A stretch of DNA of 64,000 bases. Source: Chitinophagales bacterium. GTDB taxonomy: Bacteria > Bacteroidota > Bacteroidia > Chitinophagales > BACL12. Positions 1 to 9,625 of this stretch are shown here, piece after piece (within the stretch, counting starts at the first letter, position 1; each line of letters opens with the position of its first letter). The stretch covers positions 602,575 through 666,574 of the forward strand of contig JACJXO010000001.1 in the NCBI GenBank assembly GCA_020636645.1. Direction: 5' to 3'. Under the pieces are notes generated by a model. The model was given only the letters and a program-made list of their open reading frames with translations, searched no databases and had not been told where the DNA came from. Both the position numbers and the translations under genes were made by a program.

Positions 1-730
1 CGGTTTGCCAGGGTTCACCGGGAATGATGAGGTTTCCGGTCAGGAACAGTTCACCTTCGGTCAGTGCGATCATGGGGTAGTCTGTCCACCGGTCGTTGTC
101 TTTCGGGTTGCCGGGTAAGGCATACATGTTCCAGAGTCCGGTGGGATCGTTTGTCTGTGAAAAGGCCACGATGATATAACTCGTGAGCGGATCGAAGCCA
201 TTCAGAAACACCAGTACGAAACGATCATGAATGGGGTCATACTTCACCCTTGGGTCAAAGTCTGACTCGAGTATATCCAGCGTATCACTGAATGCGCTGA
301 GCGATACGGCATACAGTTCTTCACCGGTTTCTGTGAATATATTTATGGTGCTGTTGATGACCGATACGATCATGCCATCGTTCGAAATGGCTACGTCGTT
401 GTCGTTCGGAACAGAAAAATTGTAGGGGTTACCCTGAAACCCTGTCAGCACTTCCGGAGCAGCTGCATCGCCTGTTGCTATACGTTGTCCTGTTGGCTGA
501 TAGTGATCATACAACTCTTTCTTGCGTTCCATGAGAAATTCTCTGTAGGAGCCGGAGCCGGGAGCCGGAGCTTCTGTACTGAAGAGTACAGGGAAATAAT
601 CATGTTGTACCATTGATGGCGAGACCACAACAGGTTGTGCGGCAGGCAATGTATTCCGGGTGGCCTGTGCTTGAACGGTTACAGGAATGGTGGCGCAAAT
701 AGCCAGTGTGGTAAACAGAAACGCTCTCAT
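1..730 (-). CDS. Secreted protein of unknown function, C-terminus outside window
   Basis: The reading frame is open from an ATG at 730 down to the first base of the window, about 243 codons, so the gene is partial. The N-terminus is a typical signal peptide (Arg-2, a hydrophobic stretch, then an Ala-Gln-Ala cleavage region near residues 20-23). The mature part has an Ala/Pro/Gly-Ser linker near residues 55-60, then a region rich in Asp, Asn and aromatic residues, including a stretch like FDPRVKYDP followed by DRFVLVF. That pattern resembles the beta-propeller-like ectodomains of large secreted Bacteroidota proteins. A T9SS sorting domain would be expected beyond the window but cannot be seen. 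The next gene (GT4) starts at 1901 on the same strand and ends 22 bp upstream of this ATG. Confidence 0.7.
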   Translation of the reverse strand, partial: MRAFLFTTLAICATIPVTVQAQATRNTLPAAQPVVVSPSMVQHDYFPVLFSTEAPAPGSGSYREFLMERKKELYDHYQPTGQRIATGDAAAPEVLTGFQGNPYNFSVPNDNDVAISNDGMIVSVINSTINIFTETGEELYAVSLSAFSDTLDILESDFDPRVKYDPIHDRFVLVFLNGFDPLTSYIIVAFSQTNDPTGLWNMYALPGNPKDNDRWTDYPMIALTEGELFLTGNLIIPGEPWQT

Positions 731-752
731 CAGGTAAAAATACGACAATCAC

Positions 753-1901
753 TCAAGTGCCTGATACCGGTATAAAGTCCGGCAGTATTTTATGTATGGC
801 CTCCTCCAGACCATCTGCAGAACGATCCCAGTTGAAACGGGTCCTTACGGTCAGCGTATCACTGAATGCTTCCGCATAAGTATCCTGATCTTCCAGAAAG
901 GTCATCATGGCATCGGTCAGACCGGCCACATCTTCCGGATCGAAATATAATGCGTCAGGACCTGCCACCTCGGGCAAACTGGAACTGTTGGAACAGATGA
1001 CAGGAATACCGCTGTATCTCGCTTCCACCACCGGAATTCCAAAACCTTCGAAGAGCGAAGGAAACACCAGTGCCGCCGCAGATGCAGTGATGCGGGCCAG
1101 TTCTTCTTGCTGCAGATGCCCGGTGAAGACCACATCATTTCTGCAGGAAAGCTGCTCCATGACCTTTTTGGTCTTATCGGTCTTCCATGCCATTCGCCCG
1201 GCCAGTACCAGTTTGACATGTGGCTGATACTGTGTTTTCAAAGCTTCGAATGCACGCAACAACACCTCCACATTTTTTCTCGGATGGATGGAACCCACAT
1301 ACAGAAAATAGGGTGCCCCAGTTGTGTATTGTTGTCTGACCTGATCCTGTTCCATTGCAGGAATTGGCTGGTATAATTCATTCGCACCATTGTACACTGT
1401 ATCTACTTTCTCCGGATCGATGTGGTACCTTTTAATGATATCCTGCCTGGAAAACTCTGACACTGTTACTATGCGTGAAGCAGCTTTCGCATATTTAGGT
1501 GTATTGCGCCGATAGAACCGGTTGACCATGGGCGGCGTGTGTTCGGGGTAATGCTCAAAACCCAGATCATGAATGACAAGAACCGTAGGTATATCCACCT
1601 TCAAAGGCAGGAATCCGTCGGGCGAGAGGAGCACATCGGGCTTATATTTCTTCAGTACCGCAGGAAGGGAACGCTGGAACCACCATTGCCACAACCAGGG
1701 GTGCCTTGCCGGAGGACCAACCTGCAGCGGCTCCACATTGTCAGCGAATAAAAATGATGCGTCCGGCTCCCGGTCGAACAACAACAAAAACCGATGCTCC
1801 GGGTGCCGCTGCACCAGGCGCTTGATGGTCTCATAGGTGTACCAACCAATACCTTCCAGTTTATCCCTGATAAGGAAACGTGCATTGACAGCAATCAGCA
1901 T
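753..1901 (-). CDS. Glycosyltransferase family 4 (GT-B fold)
   Basis: This 382-residue protein has the layout of GT4 retaining glycosyltransferases, which move a sugar from a nucleotide-sugar onto a glycan acceptor at the cytoplasmic membrane face. The N-terminal half is the acceptor Rossmann domain. The donor domain begins near residue 200 with a GSIHPRKN segment and contains the family signature FEGFGIPVVEA near residues 285-296 (the E-x7-E motif binding the nucleotide-sugar), followed by a SLPEVAG loop. No signal peptide or membrane helix is seen. The divergent neighbour is a Wzx-type flippase, so the likely job is building the repeat unit of an exopolysaccharide or O-antigen. The specific sugar cannot be read from sequence. 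Confidence 0.9.
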   Translation of the reverse strand: MLIAVNARFLIRDKLEGIGWYTYETIKRLVQRHPEHRFLLLFDREPDASFLFADNVEPLQVGPPARHPWLWQWWFQRSLPAVLKKYKPDVLLSPDGFLPLKVDIPTVLVIHDLGFEHYPEHTPPMVNRFYRRNTPKYAKAASRIVTVSEFSRQDIIKRYHIDPEKVDTVYNGANELYQPIPAMEQDQVRQQYTTGAPYFLYVGSIHPRKNVEVLLRAFEALKTQYQPHVKLVLAGRMAWKTDKTKKVMEQLSCRNDVVFTGHLQQEELARITASAAALVFPSLFEGFGIPVVEARYSGIPVICSNSSSLPEVAGPDALYFDPEDVAGLTDAMMTFLEDQDTYAEAFSDTLTVRTRFNWDRSADGLEEAIHKILPDFIPVSGT

Positions 1902-2032
1902 GAGATCAAATAGGTGGTTTTCCGGTAAACAGAACAGGTAGAGTTGGTTCGCTAAGCAGAGAGATTGGTAAGCGTTACCTTATAAAAAGTGGTTTGATGC
2001 AATAATACTATTTTTATCGCATAATCTGTTGC

Positions 2033-3490
2033 ATGAAGCGGAGCTTCCTGTCTAACCTTGCATTCCTCTTATTTCTGAATTTTCTGGTCAAGCCTTTCTG
2101 GATACTGGGCATAGACAGGACTGTGCAGAACGTGACCGGACCTGATCAATACGGGTTGTATTTCTCTCTGTTCAACTTCAGTTTATTATTCCAGGTATTA
2201 CTTGATTTTGGCATCAACAACTTCAACAACCGGGAGATCGCAAAATATCCGGAAAAGCTGGGGCAGACCTGGAGTACCATGTTGCAGTCAAAAGCAATAT
2301 TCGCTTTGTTGTATGCTGCGCTGGTTTTGATAGTTGCCGTGTTGATCGGATTTGACCAGACACACTGGCGTATTCTGGGATGGATGATCCTCATGCAGGT
2401 CATGCTGTCTTTCTTTACTTACCTGCGCAGCAATGTGTCAGCATTGCATTTGTTCCGGCATGACGCTGTGTTATCCGTCAGCGACAAACTGTTTGCGGGC
2501 ACGTTGTGTGCTTTGTTGTTTTGGACGAAGGTCCTGCCCTGGGAAATAACGGTGAAAAACTTCATCATCTGTCAGATACTGGGTTATTCACTGGCCTCTG
2601 TGCTGGCCATCCTGATGCTGCTGGGCAGGAGGATCCATTGGAAATGGACCACAGACCTTCAGCTGATCAGGCAGGTTATCAGAAAGAGTGCGCCGTTTGC
2701 CTTGCTCACTTTTCTCATGGCGGCCTACTACCGCATAGACGGGGTCATGATAGAACGTATGCTTGGCGCAGAAGGCGCCCACCAGGCAGGTGTGTATGCC
2801 TCTGCATTTCGGTTACTGGATGCGCTGAGCATCATCGGCTATATGTTCGCCGCTATCTTACTTCCCATGTTCAGCAGGATGCAGGAAGAAGGCAGCAACG
2901 TGCAGCCGCTCCTGGAAACAGGCCTGCGGCTTATGGCCTGCATCAGTGTTCCTGCCGGTACCACGTTCATCTTCTTCAGGCAGGAGATCATGCAGGCATT
3001 GTATGCGGATGCTACGAACCAGTACGGGCAGATATTTGGCTGGCTGATGGCCGGTTTCGTCCTGATCAGTCTGGTGTATATTCTTGGCACCATGCTTACA
3101 GCGCTCGGATCGCTGCGCATACTGAACCGCATCGCAGCGGCTGGCCTGGTGGTGAACGTGGCACTCAATCTCCTGCTCATACCCACACAGCAGGCAGTTG
3201 GTGCTGCCATTGCCACGGTTTGCACACAAACGATCGTACTGATTCTGCATCTGGCAGCAGTTTATAGCAGGACAGATATAACTTTCCATCAGGGTATGTG
3301 GTTGCGTCTGGCCGGGTTAACGGCAGCCTGTGTGGTGATCTGTCCCGGTGTTTTATGGCTGAACCTGCCCTGGGCCATAGCGATGGGGCTTTGTCTGTTG
3401 CTGGGTGCCTGCCTGGCGCTGCTGCTTGGCCTGGTAAAGCGTCACGACTGGAAACCTTTGCTGCACGAAGCTGCAGAGCCCGCCACTTAG
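2033..3490 (+). CDS. Polysaccharide flippase, Wzx/MATE-like (MVF superfamily)
   Basis: 485 residues with about 12-14 hydrophobic helices spread over the length, the profile of oligosaccharide flippases. The first helix is followed by a GPDQYGLYF segment and an FGINNFNNREIA segment, typical of the N-terminal region of polysaccharide_synt domains. It should flip undecaprenyl-linked repeat units across the inner membrane. The gene is divergent from the GT4 gene and is followed 41 bp later by a Wzz-like gene and then an O-antigen ligase gene, so the three form a coherent export and assembly group. The ATG follows an AT-rich leader without a Shine-Dalgarno, as is usual here. Confidence 0.88.
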   Translation: MKRSFLSNLAFLLFLNFLVKPFWILGIDRTVQNVTGPDQYGLYFSLFNFSLLFQVLLDFGINNFNNREIAKYPEKLGQTWSTMLQSKAIFALLYAALVLIVAVLIGFDQTHWRILGWMILMQVMLSFFTYLRSNVSALHLFRHDAVLSVSDKLFAGTLCALLFWTKVLPWEITVKNFIICQILGYSLASVLAILMLLGRRIHWKWTTDLQLIRQVIRKSAPFALLTFLMAAYYRIDGVMIERMLGAEGAHQAGVYASAFRLLDALSIIGYMFAAILLPMFSRMQEEGSNVQPLLETGLRLMACISVPAGTTFIFFRQEIMQALYADATNQYGQIFGWLMAGFVLISLVYILGTMLTALGSLRILNRIAAAGLVVNVALNLLLIPTQQAVGAAIATVCTQTIVLILHLAAVYSRTDITFHQGMWLRLAGLTAACVVICPGVLWLNLPWAIAMGLCLLLGACLALLLGLVKRHDWKPLLHEAAEPAT

Positions 3491-3500
3491 GTAGTTTTTC

Positions 3501-3508
3501 TACCTTTG
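3501..3508 (+). promoter_or_regulatory. Bacteroidota -7 promoter box for the Wzz-like gene
   Basis: TACCTTTG matches the TAnnTTTG -7 element of the Bacteroidota primary sigma factor. It lies 23 nt before the ATG at 3532, just after the flippase stop codon, so the Wzz-like and ligase genes can be expressed separately from the flippase. The -33 box is not clear. Confidence 0.55.
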
Positions 3509-3531
3509 CACGACTAAAAAAAATCATACGG

Positions 3532-4425
3532 ATGACTCGTAAACACAATGATCTGGTAGAACTGGTTCGCATTCTGCTGAAATGGCGTAAGCCTATCATC
3601 ATCGTGACCGTGATAGCTGCTATCGGTACCGCAGCTTTCAGTTGGTTCTTCATGCCTGATTACTTCAAGAGTTCCGTCAACTTCTACCCTTCCAACCCGA
3701 TCATGACCGACCGTCAGGTGTTGTACAGCACCACCGTGGGCGAGATCGAGATCGACTATTTCGGTGGTACTGCAGATGTGGACCGCATCCTGACCCTTGC
3801 GCATACCAGCAGGATGAAAGATTATATCATCAATAAGTATCACCTGACTGAACACTACGGATATGACTCTACCAAGACCCTGGCCAGGTATAAGACCAAA
3901 AAGAAGTTTGAAAAGAACTACAAAGCTGTGGAGACCGAATTCGGTGCGGTAGAGATCACTGTTTGGGATAAGGACAAGCAGCTGGCCAGCGATATGGCCA
4001 ACCACATTGCGCTGACCATTGACAATCAGAACAAGGACATGATCACCCGCGACAAGAATGTGGTGATCCAGACTTTCAAGCAGGATATTGCCAAAAAAGA
4101 AGCAGCCAATGATTCTCTGGCCAATGTGATCGAACAGGCCAAAGCCTCCGGACAGCGGGCGGAGCGCATCATGCAGCTGGAAACCCAGTTTGAGACCTCT
4201 CTGACAGATCTGAATAATTCACGCAAGCTGCTGGAACAATACCAGACATCAGCCAGTAATAACTTCAGCACCATACACGTAACGGAAGAAGCTTTTCCTG
4301 CCATTCGCAAAGACAAACCGGTGCGTTCGCTGATCGTTATCGGCGCTACCATCGGAGCCTTCCTGTTCATGCTGATCCTGGCTGTGGTCACAGAAAATTA
4401 TCGCAAGATCCGCGAAGAACTCTGA
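3532..4425 (+). CDS. Wzz-like polysaccharide chain-length determinant
   Basis: 297 residues starting at the ATG at 3532. The frame is open further upstream inside the flippase gene, but the promoter box at 3501 and the residue pattern from MTRKHNDL onward favour this start. It has a short cytoplasmic N-terminus, a membrane helix near residues 20-40, a periplasmic part with helical, Lys/Glu/Gln-rich segments in the second half (about 160-245), and a second membrane helix near residues 265-288. That two-helix topology is characteristic of Wzz/PCP proteins, which set polymer length. No C-terminal tyrosine kinase domain is present. The next gene starts 2 bp after the stop, so co-translation with the ligase is likely. 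Confidence 0.85.
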   Translation: MTRKHNDLVELVRILLKWRKPIIIVTVIAAIGTAAFSWFFMPDYFKSSVNFYPSNPIMTDRQVLYSTTVGEIEIDYFGGTADVDRILTLAHTSRMKDYIINKYHLTEHYGYDSTKTLARYKTKKKFEKNYKAVETEFGAVEITVWDKDKQLASDMANHIALTIDNQNKDMITRDKNVVIQTFKQDIAKKEAANDSLANVIEQAKASGQRAERIMQLETQFETSLTDLNNSRKLLEQYQTSASNNFSTIHVTEEAFPAIRKDKPVRSLIVIGATIGAFLFMLILAVVTENYRKIREEL

Positions 4426-4426
4426 G

Positions 4427-5860
4427 ATGGATCTGCTCAGGCGCATCAGTGAAAAACAGTTGTTGTTCACAGGAGCCGGTATCCTGCTGATCAGCATCTT
4501 TGCTGCCATACTGGCCAATGAGCCTTTGATATGTCTGGCACCTGTTGCCTTTCTGATAACCTGCCAGATCATCATAGATTTCAGACCGCTTTTCTTTCTG
4601 TTACTGCTCTCTACACCTTTGGCCATTGAATACCGTTTTGACGGTGGTTTTGGCACAGACCTGCCAACAGAACCACTGGAGGTGCTGCTCATGTTCACCT
4701 TTATCTTTTATGCCCTGTTGCGAAAGGAACAGATCAGCAGGCGCTTCCTGTTGCACCCTGTTTCCATCCTGTTGTATATACACCTGGCATGGATCATCAT
4801 CGCGGTGATCTTCTCTCAGGATGTAGCCATCTCTTTCAAATGGCTGCTGGCCAAGATCTGGTATGTGGTGGTGTTTTATGTGATAGGCGGGCATATCATG
4901 CAGGATAAAAATGCCTGGCGAACATTTTTCTGGTGCCTGTTCGTACCTACAGTAGGTGTGGTCATTCATACATTGATGCGACATGCCGCCTACAATTTTG
5001 CCTTCAGCGAAGTAAACAAAAGCATGTGGCCTATTTTCAGGAACCATGTGAACTATGCCGTTTATCTCGCCCTCTTCCTTCCTTTCACTTTCGTGGCAGC
5101 AGGTTGGTATGAAAGGGGAAGCTGGAAAAAGTTCTTTATCCGGCTGGGAGGTATTCTGATAGCAGTGGCCATCTATTTTTCCTATACCCGTTCAGCCTGG
5201 CTATCGCTTGCAGTAGCTCTGGTATGCTATTTTCTCATACGATGGAACACCCTCATGCCAGCGGTGTTTCTGGGCATCGCCGGTGCAATCATCTTTGTGG
5301 TGTATATGCTGCATGACAATACCTATCTGCAGTATGCACCTGACTACAAGAAGACCATCTACCATACGGACTTCAACCAGCACATGGAGGCCACCACCTC
5401 GCTGGAAGATGTGTCAAGTGCAGAACGTATCTATCGATGGATAGCCGGTGTCAAGATGATAGAAGACAAGCCCTTCATCGGGTTTGGGCCTGCCCAGTTC
5501 GAATCCAATTACCAGGAGTATGCGGTCAATAAGTTCACTACCTATATCAGCCGGAACGAAGAAAAAAGCACCATCCACAATTACTACCTGATGGTAACCG
5601 TAGAGCAGGGCTTTCCCGGTCTGCTGTTCTGGATGATCCTGCTGGTGGCCATTCTGTATTACGGACAAAGAAGCTACACCCGGTCAGGTCCAGCACATAA
5701 ACCCATCATGATGGCCACGCTACTGGCTTTCATCACTATTCTGATCAATATTGCACTCAGCGATCTGATAGAGGCTGATAAGATCGGCACAATGTTCTTC
5801 CTATTTGCAGCCATGATCGTGGTTGCCGATCTGAAAGAACGCAAAGGCGAACTGGATTAA
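4427..5860 (+). CDS. O-antigen ligase/polymerase family (Wzy_C) membrane protein
   Basis: 477 residues, with roughly a dozen membrane helices and one large extracytoplasmic loop near residues 300-385. The Wzy_C-type segment is visible around FIGFGPAQFESNY and IHNYYLMVTVEQG, where homologues keep His and Arg residues needed for glycan transfer. Members either polymerise repeat units or ligate polymer to an acceptor, and sequence alone does not separate these. It starts 1 nt after the Wzz-like stop codon. Its 3' end overlaps by 4 nt the end of the convergent phosphatase gene. Confidence 0.85.
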   Translation: MDLLRRISEKQLLFTGAGILLISIFAAILANEPLICLAPVAFLITCQIIIDFRPLFFLLLLSTPLAIEYRFDGGFGTDLPTEPLEVLLMFTFIFYALLRKEQISRRFLLHPVSILLYIHLAWIIIAVIFSQDVAISFKWLLAKIWYVVVFYVIGGHIMQDKNAWRTFFWCLFVPTVGVVIHTLMRHAAYNFAFSEVNKSMWPIFRNHVNYAVYLALFLPFTFVAAGWYERGSWKKFFIRLGGILIAVAIYFSYTRSAWLSLAVALVCYFLIRWNTLMPAVFLGIAGAIIFVVYMLHDNTYLQYAPDYKKTIYHTDFNQHMEATTSLEDVSSAERIYRWIAGVKMIEDKPFIGFGPAQFESNYQEYAVNKFTTYISRNEEKSTIHNYYLMVTVEQGFPGLLFWMILLVAILYYGQRSYTRSGPAHKPIMMATLLAFITILINIALSDLIEADKIGTMFFLFAAMIVVADLKERKGELD

Positions 5861-7107
5861 TTCCTGCCGAAGATCCTGACGGTCATGATCGTGATGTCAT
5901 CTGTAAATGACTGACCATTTCTGTATTGCATGATGCGGTTGCCCAGCACATGGTTGATGGCACTTACATCTTCCCCTAAATTCTCTTCCAGCAGAGAGGT
6001 GATGTCTTCGGTAGAGAAAGGCTTCCCGTTCATGTCAACCTGATCGGTCAGGCCATCTGTGTAACACATGATCGTAGTGTCTTCTACAATGGGGATCTGT
6101 CCCATGCGCACCTGAGGCAGCTCATCAAAAATACCGAGGATGGTACAACCCAGATCCAGTAAACGGTTGCCTTTTGAGTTGATGAGTACCGGAGGATTAT
6201 GACCTGCGTTGACGTACTTCAGCACCCTCGTTCTGGTATTGTATTTACCCAGGAACATCGTGATGAATTTCTCCCCTCTTGTATTATGCAACACTCCGCT
6301 GTTCAGTTCCTGCAAAAATTCATCAATGGTGGGATGGTTCTTCTTCACCAGTTCCCGAAGCTGCCCCTGGAAATTGGCCATCAGCAGGGCCGCACTCATC
6401 CCCTTCCCGCTGATGTCTGCTATACAGAAAAAGAATTCCTCATCGTTCAGATAGAGAAAGTCGTAGTAATCGCCGCCCACATTGGTGTGTGGCATATAGA
6501 TCGCATCCACATCTACAAAATCATTGGAGGGAAGCCTGTCCGGAATGAGCATGCTCTGGACCTGTGCGGCCAGTTCGAGTTCCCTTTGCAATACTTCCTG
6601 TTCTTTCTCGCGGTTGAACAGTCTTTTATTCTCGATCGCTACGAGTATGATGTTGGTTACCGTCTGGGCGAATTTGATCTTGTCTTCTACTTTCTCCAGA
6701 TTAGCCACCTGTGGGTTGCTGATCAGCAGATACGCCAGCGGACGATCCTTATGATAAACCGGAATGACAATATCAAAAGCAGACAAGATCGCAGGCTTGG
6801 GATCTGCCAGTTCTTCTGTAAAAGTTAGTTGTCTGATGGGCAGCAGGTCGGTTTCCACATCGGGTTTCAGGCCATTGGAATAACCCGCTTTTGCCTGAAT
6901 GGCCCATTCATTCTCATACCTGACCAGCAACATACGTTCTACACCCAGCTGATTGACCAGTGTATGACTGAACAATTCGAACAACTCTGATGCAGATGCA
7001 TTGTTGTTGATCGCATTGGTGATGTTCAGCAAGGTGTCCAGCTCAAGCTGTTTCAGTTTGAGTTGTTCACTCAGGGTATCGATCATATAGGTACCTGCCT
7101 TTGCCAT
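5857..7107 (-). CDS. GAF domain + PP2C/SpoIIE-type serine phosphatase (RsbU-like)
   Basis: 416 residues. Residues 15-170 form a GAF-like sensor region that begins with a helical LKLKQLELDTLL linker. A coiled-coil linker (NREKEQEVLQRELELAAQVQ) leads into the PP2C-like domain. Metal-binding motifs are visible: GGDYYDF, the ADISGKGMSAALLMA block, NAGHNPP, and the final CYTDGLTDQ Asp. Such enzymes dephosphorylate anti-anti-sigma or similar phosphoproteins to switch stress or developmental outputs. No partner kinase or STAS protein lies nearby, so the substrate is unknown. A start at Met-8 (7086) is possible. Confidence 0.88.
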   Translation of the reverse strand: MAKAGTYMIDTLSEQLKLKQLELDTLLNITNAINNNASASELFELFSHTLVNQLGVERMLLVRYENEWAIQAKAGYSNGLKPDVETDLLPIRQLTFTEELADPKPAILSAFDIVIPVYHKDRPLAYLLISNPQVANLEKVEDKIKFAQTVTNIILVAIENKRLFNREKEQEVLQRELELAAQVQSMLIPDRLPSNDFVDVDAIYMPHTNVGGDYYDFLYLNDEEFFFCIADISGKGMSAALLMANFQGQLRELVKKNHPTIDEFLQELNSGVLHNTRGEKFITMFLGKYNTRTRVLKYVNAGHNPPVLINSKGNRLLDLGCTILGIFDELPQVRMGQIPIVEDTTIMCYTDGLTDQVDMNGKPFSTEDITSLLEENLGEDVSAINHVLGNRIMQYRNGQSFTDDITIMTVRIFGRN

Positions 7108-7133
7108 CAGCCTGCAAGATACGGAGAAGCGGA

Positions 7134-8510
7134 TTAGCTCTCCTGCATGCGAATGTCCATCGCATCACGCAGGCCATTGCCTACCAGAAAAAAAGCAAGC
7201 ACCAGTAAGGTGATGGCTGCTCCCGGAAGTAGTGCGAGATACGGATCTGTGATAAGATTATCCTTGTATTTACTGATCATCAGCCCCCAGGATGGGGCAG
7301 GTGGCTGTACACCTATACCAAGGAAACTCAGACCGGATTCGGTCAGGATGGCATAGGCAAAATTAGCTGCAGTAATGACGATGACCGGTCCGGTAATGTT
7401 TGGCAGAATATGCAGCAGAATGGTGCGCATTTTACCATAACCAAAACTGCGGGTCGCTTCAATGAATTCAAGCTCTCTTACCTGCATGACCTGTCCCCTC
7501 ACCACACGGGCTATGTCCACCCACATGGTGATGCCTACTGCAATAAAAATCGTATAGAACTGCTGGCCGAAGGCATAGACTACAGGAAATACCAGCAGCA
7601 ATGTCGGAATGGCCCAGACCACACTCATCGTCCACATGATAAAACCATCGGCTGGCAGTTTCCATCTTCTTTTTCCCAGATGTATGACCGGTGGATGCTG
7701 CTGATAATATCCTGCTACAGCCCCTACCGGAATTCCTATCAGCAGCGCAATGAAGACCGCAACAAATCCTACAGCAAATGATACCCGCACACCTACTATC
7801 AACCGGCTGAGATAATCACGACCCAGATCATCTGTACCCAGATGATAGGTCCTGTGGATCAGAAGTTCTTTCAGTTTTGATTCAGCTGCCGCATCATCTT
7901 CCGGCTCCAATAACCCTAACTCCTCCCAGCGATAAGACATTTCCGGTCCGATGATGCCATCGCCCATGAATCTGGTAACATACACCCCACTGGTATCTGC
8001 CCTGGCATCGGTCACAGCAATCAGTCTTTCCTGCAAGTCTCTTCCACGTAAAAGGACCTTCAGAAAGGATTCCCGGTGTGTGTGTTTGACATGCGGAAGA
8101 CTGAACAAGACAGCCTCTGTTCCAGGTGGACAAAATGCCAGTTCATTGACCTGTTGCGCCGCATGCGAACTACCATCCGGAGCAAGCAAATGTGCCCCTG
8201 TGAAAATGATGGATGTATATAGGAGCACAAGTGCACCAAAAAGTGCATTCCGGTTCATCAGAAATCTTGTGGCAACCCTGGATACCTCACGAACTGCTGA
8301 GCGCTTTTTCCACCACCTGCGAAGTAAGACTGCAGGCACACGAAACAAGATCCACCAGCAACAACATGCCCGGAGAACAAAGGAAATGCCGGCAGAAACA
8401 GAGAATTGCTGCCCGGATACAAATACCACTAATACATATATTATGCACGCAACTGCGATGGCCACCAGGATCTCCCTGAGCAGTTGTATCAGAACTTTCT
8501 GCCTTTCCAT
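7134..8510 (-). CDS. ABC transporter permease, OppC/DppC type
   Basis: 458 residues, longer than the usual 290-320 of DppC/OppC. The C-terminal 260 residues hold the BPD_transp_1 permease fold with the ATPase-contacting EAA loop (EATRSFGYGKMRTILLHILPN region) and the LSFLGIGVQPPAPSWG signature of oligopeptide/nickel permeases. The N-terminal 200 residues add two extra membrane helices, a third helix (LFGALVLLYTSIIFTG) and a large extracytoplasmic insertion carrying HLGTDDLGRDYLSR, a common feature of this family. No ATPase, binding protein or second permease gene is adjacent, so partners must be encoded elsewhere. Its start overlaps the end of the GT2 gene by 22 nt. Confidence 0.88.
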   Translation of the reverse strand: MERQKVLIQLLREILVAIAVACIIYVLVVFVSGQQFSVSAGISFVLRACCCWWILFRVPAVLLRRWWKKRSAVREVSRVATRFLMNRNALFGALVLLYTSIIFTGAHLLAPDGSSHAAQQVNELAFCPPGTEAVLFSLPHVKHTHRESFLKVLLRGRDLQERLIAVTDARADTSGVYVTRFMGDGIIGPEMSYRWEELGLLEPEDDAAAESKLKELLIHRTYHLGTDDLGRDYLSRLIVGVRVSFAVGFVAVFIALLIGIPVGAVAGYYQQHPPVIHLGKRRWKLPADGFIMWTMSVVWAIPTLLLVFPVVYAFGQQFYTIFIAVGITMWVDIARVVRGQVMQVRELEFIEATRSFGYGKMRTILLHILPNITGPVIVITAANFAYAILTESGLSFLGIGVQPPAPSWGLMISKYKDNLITDPYLALLPGAAITLLVLAFFLVGNGLRDAMDIRMQES

Positions 8511-9625
8511 TCAAAACTGCCAAACAAGGAGGCAGGACCTATCACGATGATATAGAAAATATGCAGCACCTGTACCGGCAGCATGCTCCACAATAAATTC
8601 TCTCTTCGAAAGAAGTGTGCTATGGCGTAGGTGAACAAGGTATCGAACCCGATCTTGACAATGAACTGCCACATGGCCAGACGAAGGAAGACCGGATAAA
8701 ATGCGCCGGCTATGATATGCACCACCAACAGCAGATTGAACAGGTAAGCGAAGAGCAGGATGATGGTGATGCGTTTGTCCTCATAGTTGGTGGATTTACT
8801 GGACCAGCGTAAGCGCTGTTGCCAGAAGGTCCTGAAATCAGGTGCAGGATAGGTGGACACAACCGCCTGCTGATTGCGAATGAAACCGACCTGTCCCGGA
8901 AATTTTTTGCCCATCTTATGCATGAGCATCATGTCATCTCCACTGGGAGTATGATCAGCCTGGTCATAGCCATCAACAGCAAGAAACGCTTCACGGGTAT
9001 AGCCCAGGTTGGCGCCGTTACAGAGATTGTAAAACCCATTCCGGATGGACGCTGCGGCAATTCCCACAAGGGTCATGAAATCCATGGTCTGAAACTTACC
9101 CAGCAATGTGGTATCCGGAAAATAAGTGACCGGACCGGCTATAAAGACCTTTCCTGTTTCCCGATGATAAGATTCCATCGCTGCCACCCAACCCGGACCA
9201 ATGCGACAATCAGCATCGGTGGTCAGGATCAGTGTGCCTGTGGCTTGTTCTACCGCAAGTTCTATTGCCCGCTTTTTATGAGCAGGCTTTGGCGCCTCTG
9301 GCTCAAGGTGTTTTGCCAGTGAAATGACCCTGACCGGAAGGCCATTGAACTGCGCTGCGATCTGTGCCGTATGATCTGTAGAGAAATCATCTACCACTAT
9401 GACCTCCAGCAGTTGATTAGGATACTGTTGGTCTGCAAGATCCTGCAACAGATCGGGCAGGTGTCTGGCTTCGTTGCGTGCGGGGATGATGATCGTAACC
9501 TTATGCTCCGGAATTGTATTCACCGGCTGGAATGTCTTAAGTCTTCTCCATCCCCACAGATAATAGATAATGAACAGGGCGTATAATATGGTCATGCCAT
9601 ATACCAGCAAACTATACCATATCAT
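8489..9625 (-). CDS. Glycosyltransferase family 2, membrane-anchored
   Basis: 378 residues. There is an N-terminal membrane helix (residues 5-25), then a GT-A domain with the family 2 hallmarks: VTIIIPARNEARHLPDLL, the VVDDFSTDHT nucleotide-binding Asp pair, the TTDADC metal-binding DxD-like motif, and a late QRLRWSSKS (Q/RxxRW-type) acceptor motif. Two or three C-terminal membrane helices follow. This layout fits processive or lipid-linked sugar transfer. It overlaps both neighbours (22 nt with the permease, 4 nt with the hydrolase), so the minus-strand run is probably co-translated. Confidence 0.88.
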   Translation of the reverse strand: MIWYSLLVYGMTILYALFIIYYLWGWRRLKTFQPVNTIPEHKVTIIIPARNEARHLPDLLQDLADQQYPNQLLEVIVVDDFSTDHTAQIAAQFNGLPVRVISLAKHLEPEAPKPAHKKRAIELAVEQATGTLILTTDADCRIGPGWVAAMESYHRETGKVFIAGPVTYFPDTTLLGKFQTMDFMTLVGIAAASIRNGFYNLCNGANLGYTREAFLAVDGYDQADHTPSGDDMMLMHKMGKKFPGQVGFIRNQQAVVSTYPAPDFRTFWQQRLRWSSKSTNYEDKRITIILLFAYLFNLLLVVHIIAGAFYPVFLRLAMWQFIVKIGFDTLFTYAIAHFFRRENLLWSMLPVQVLHIFYIIVIGPASLFGSFEWKGRKF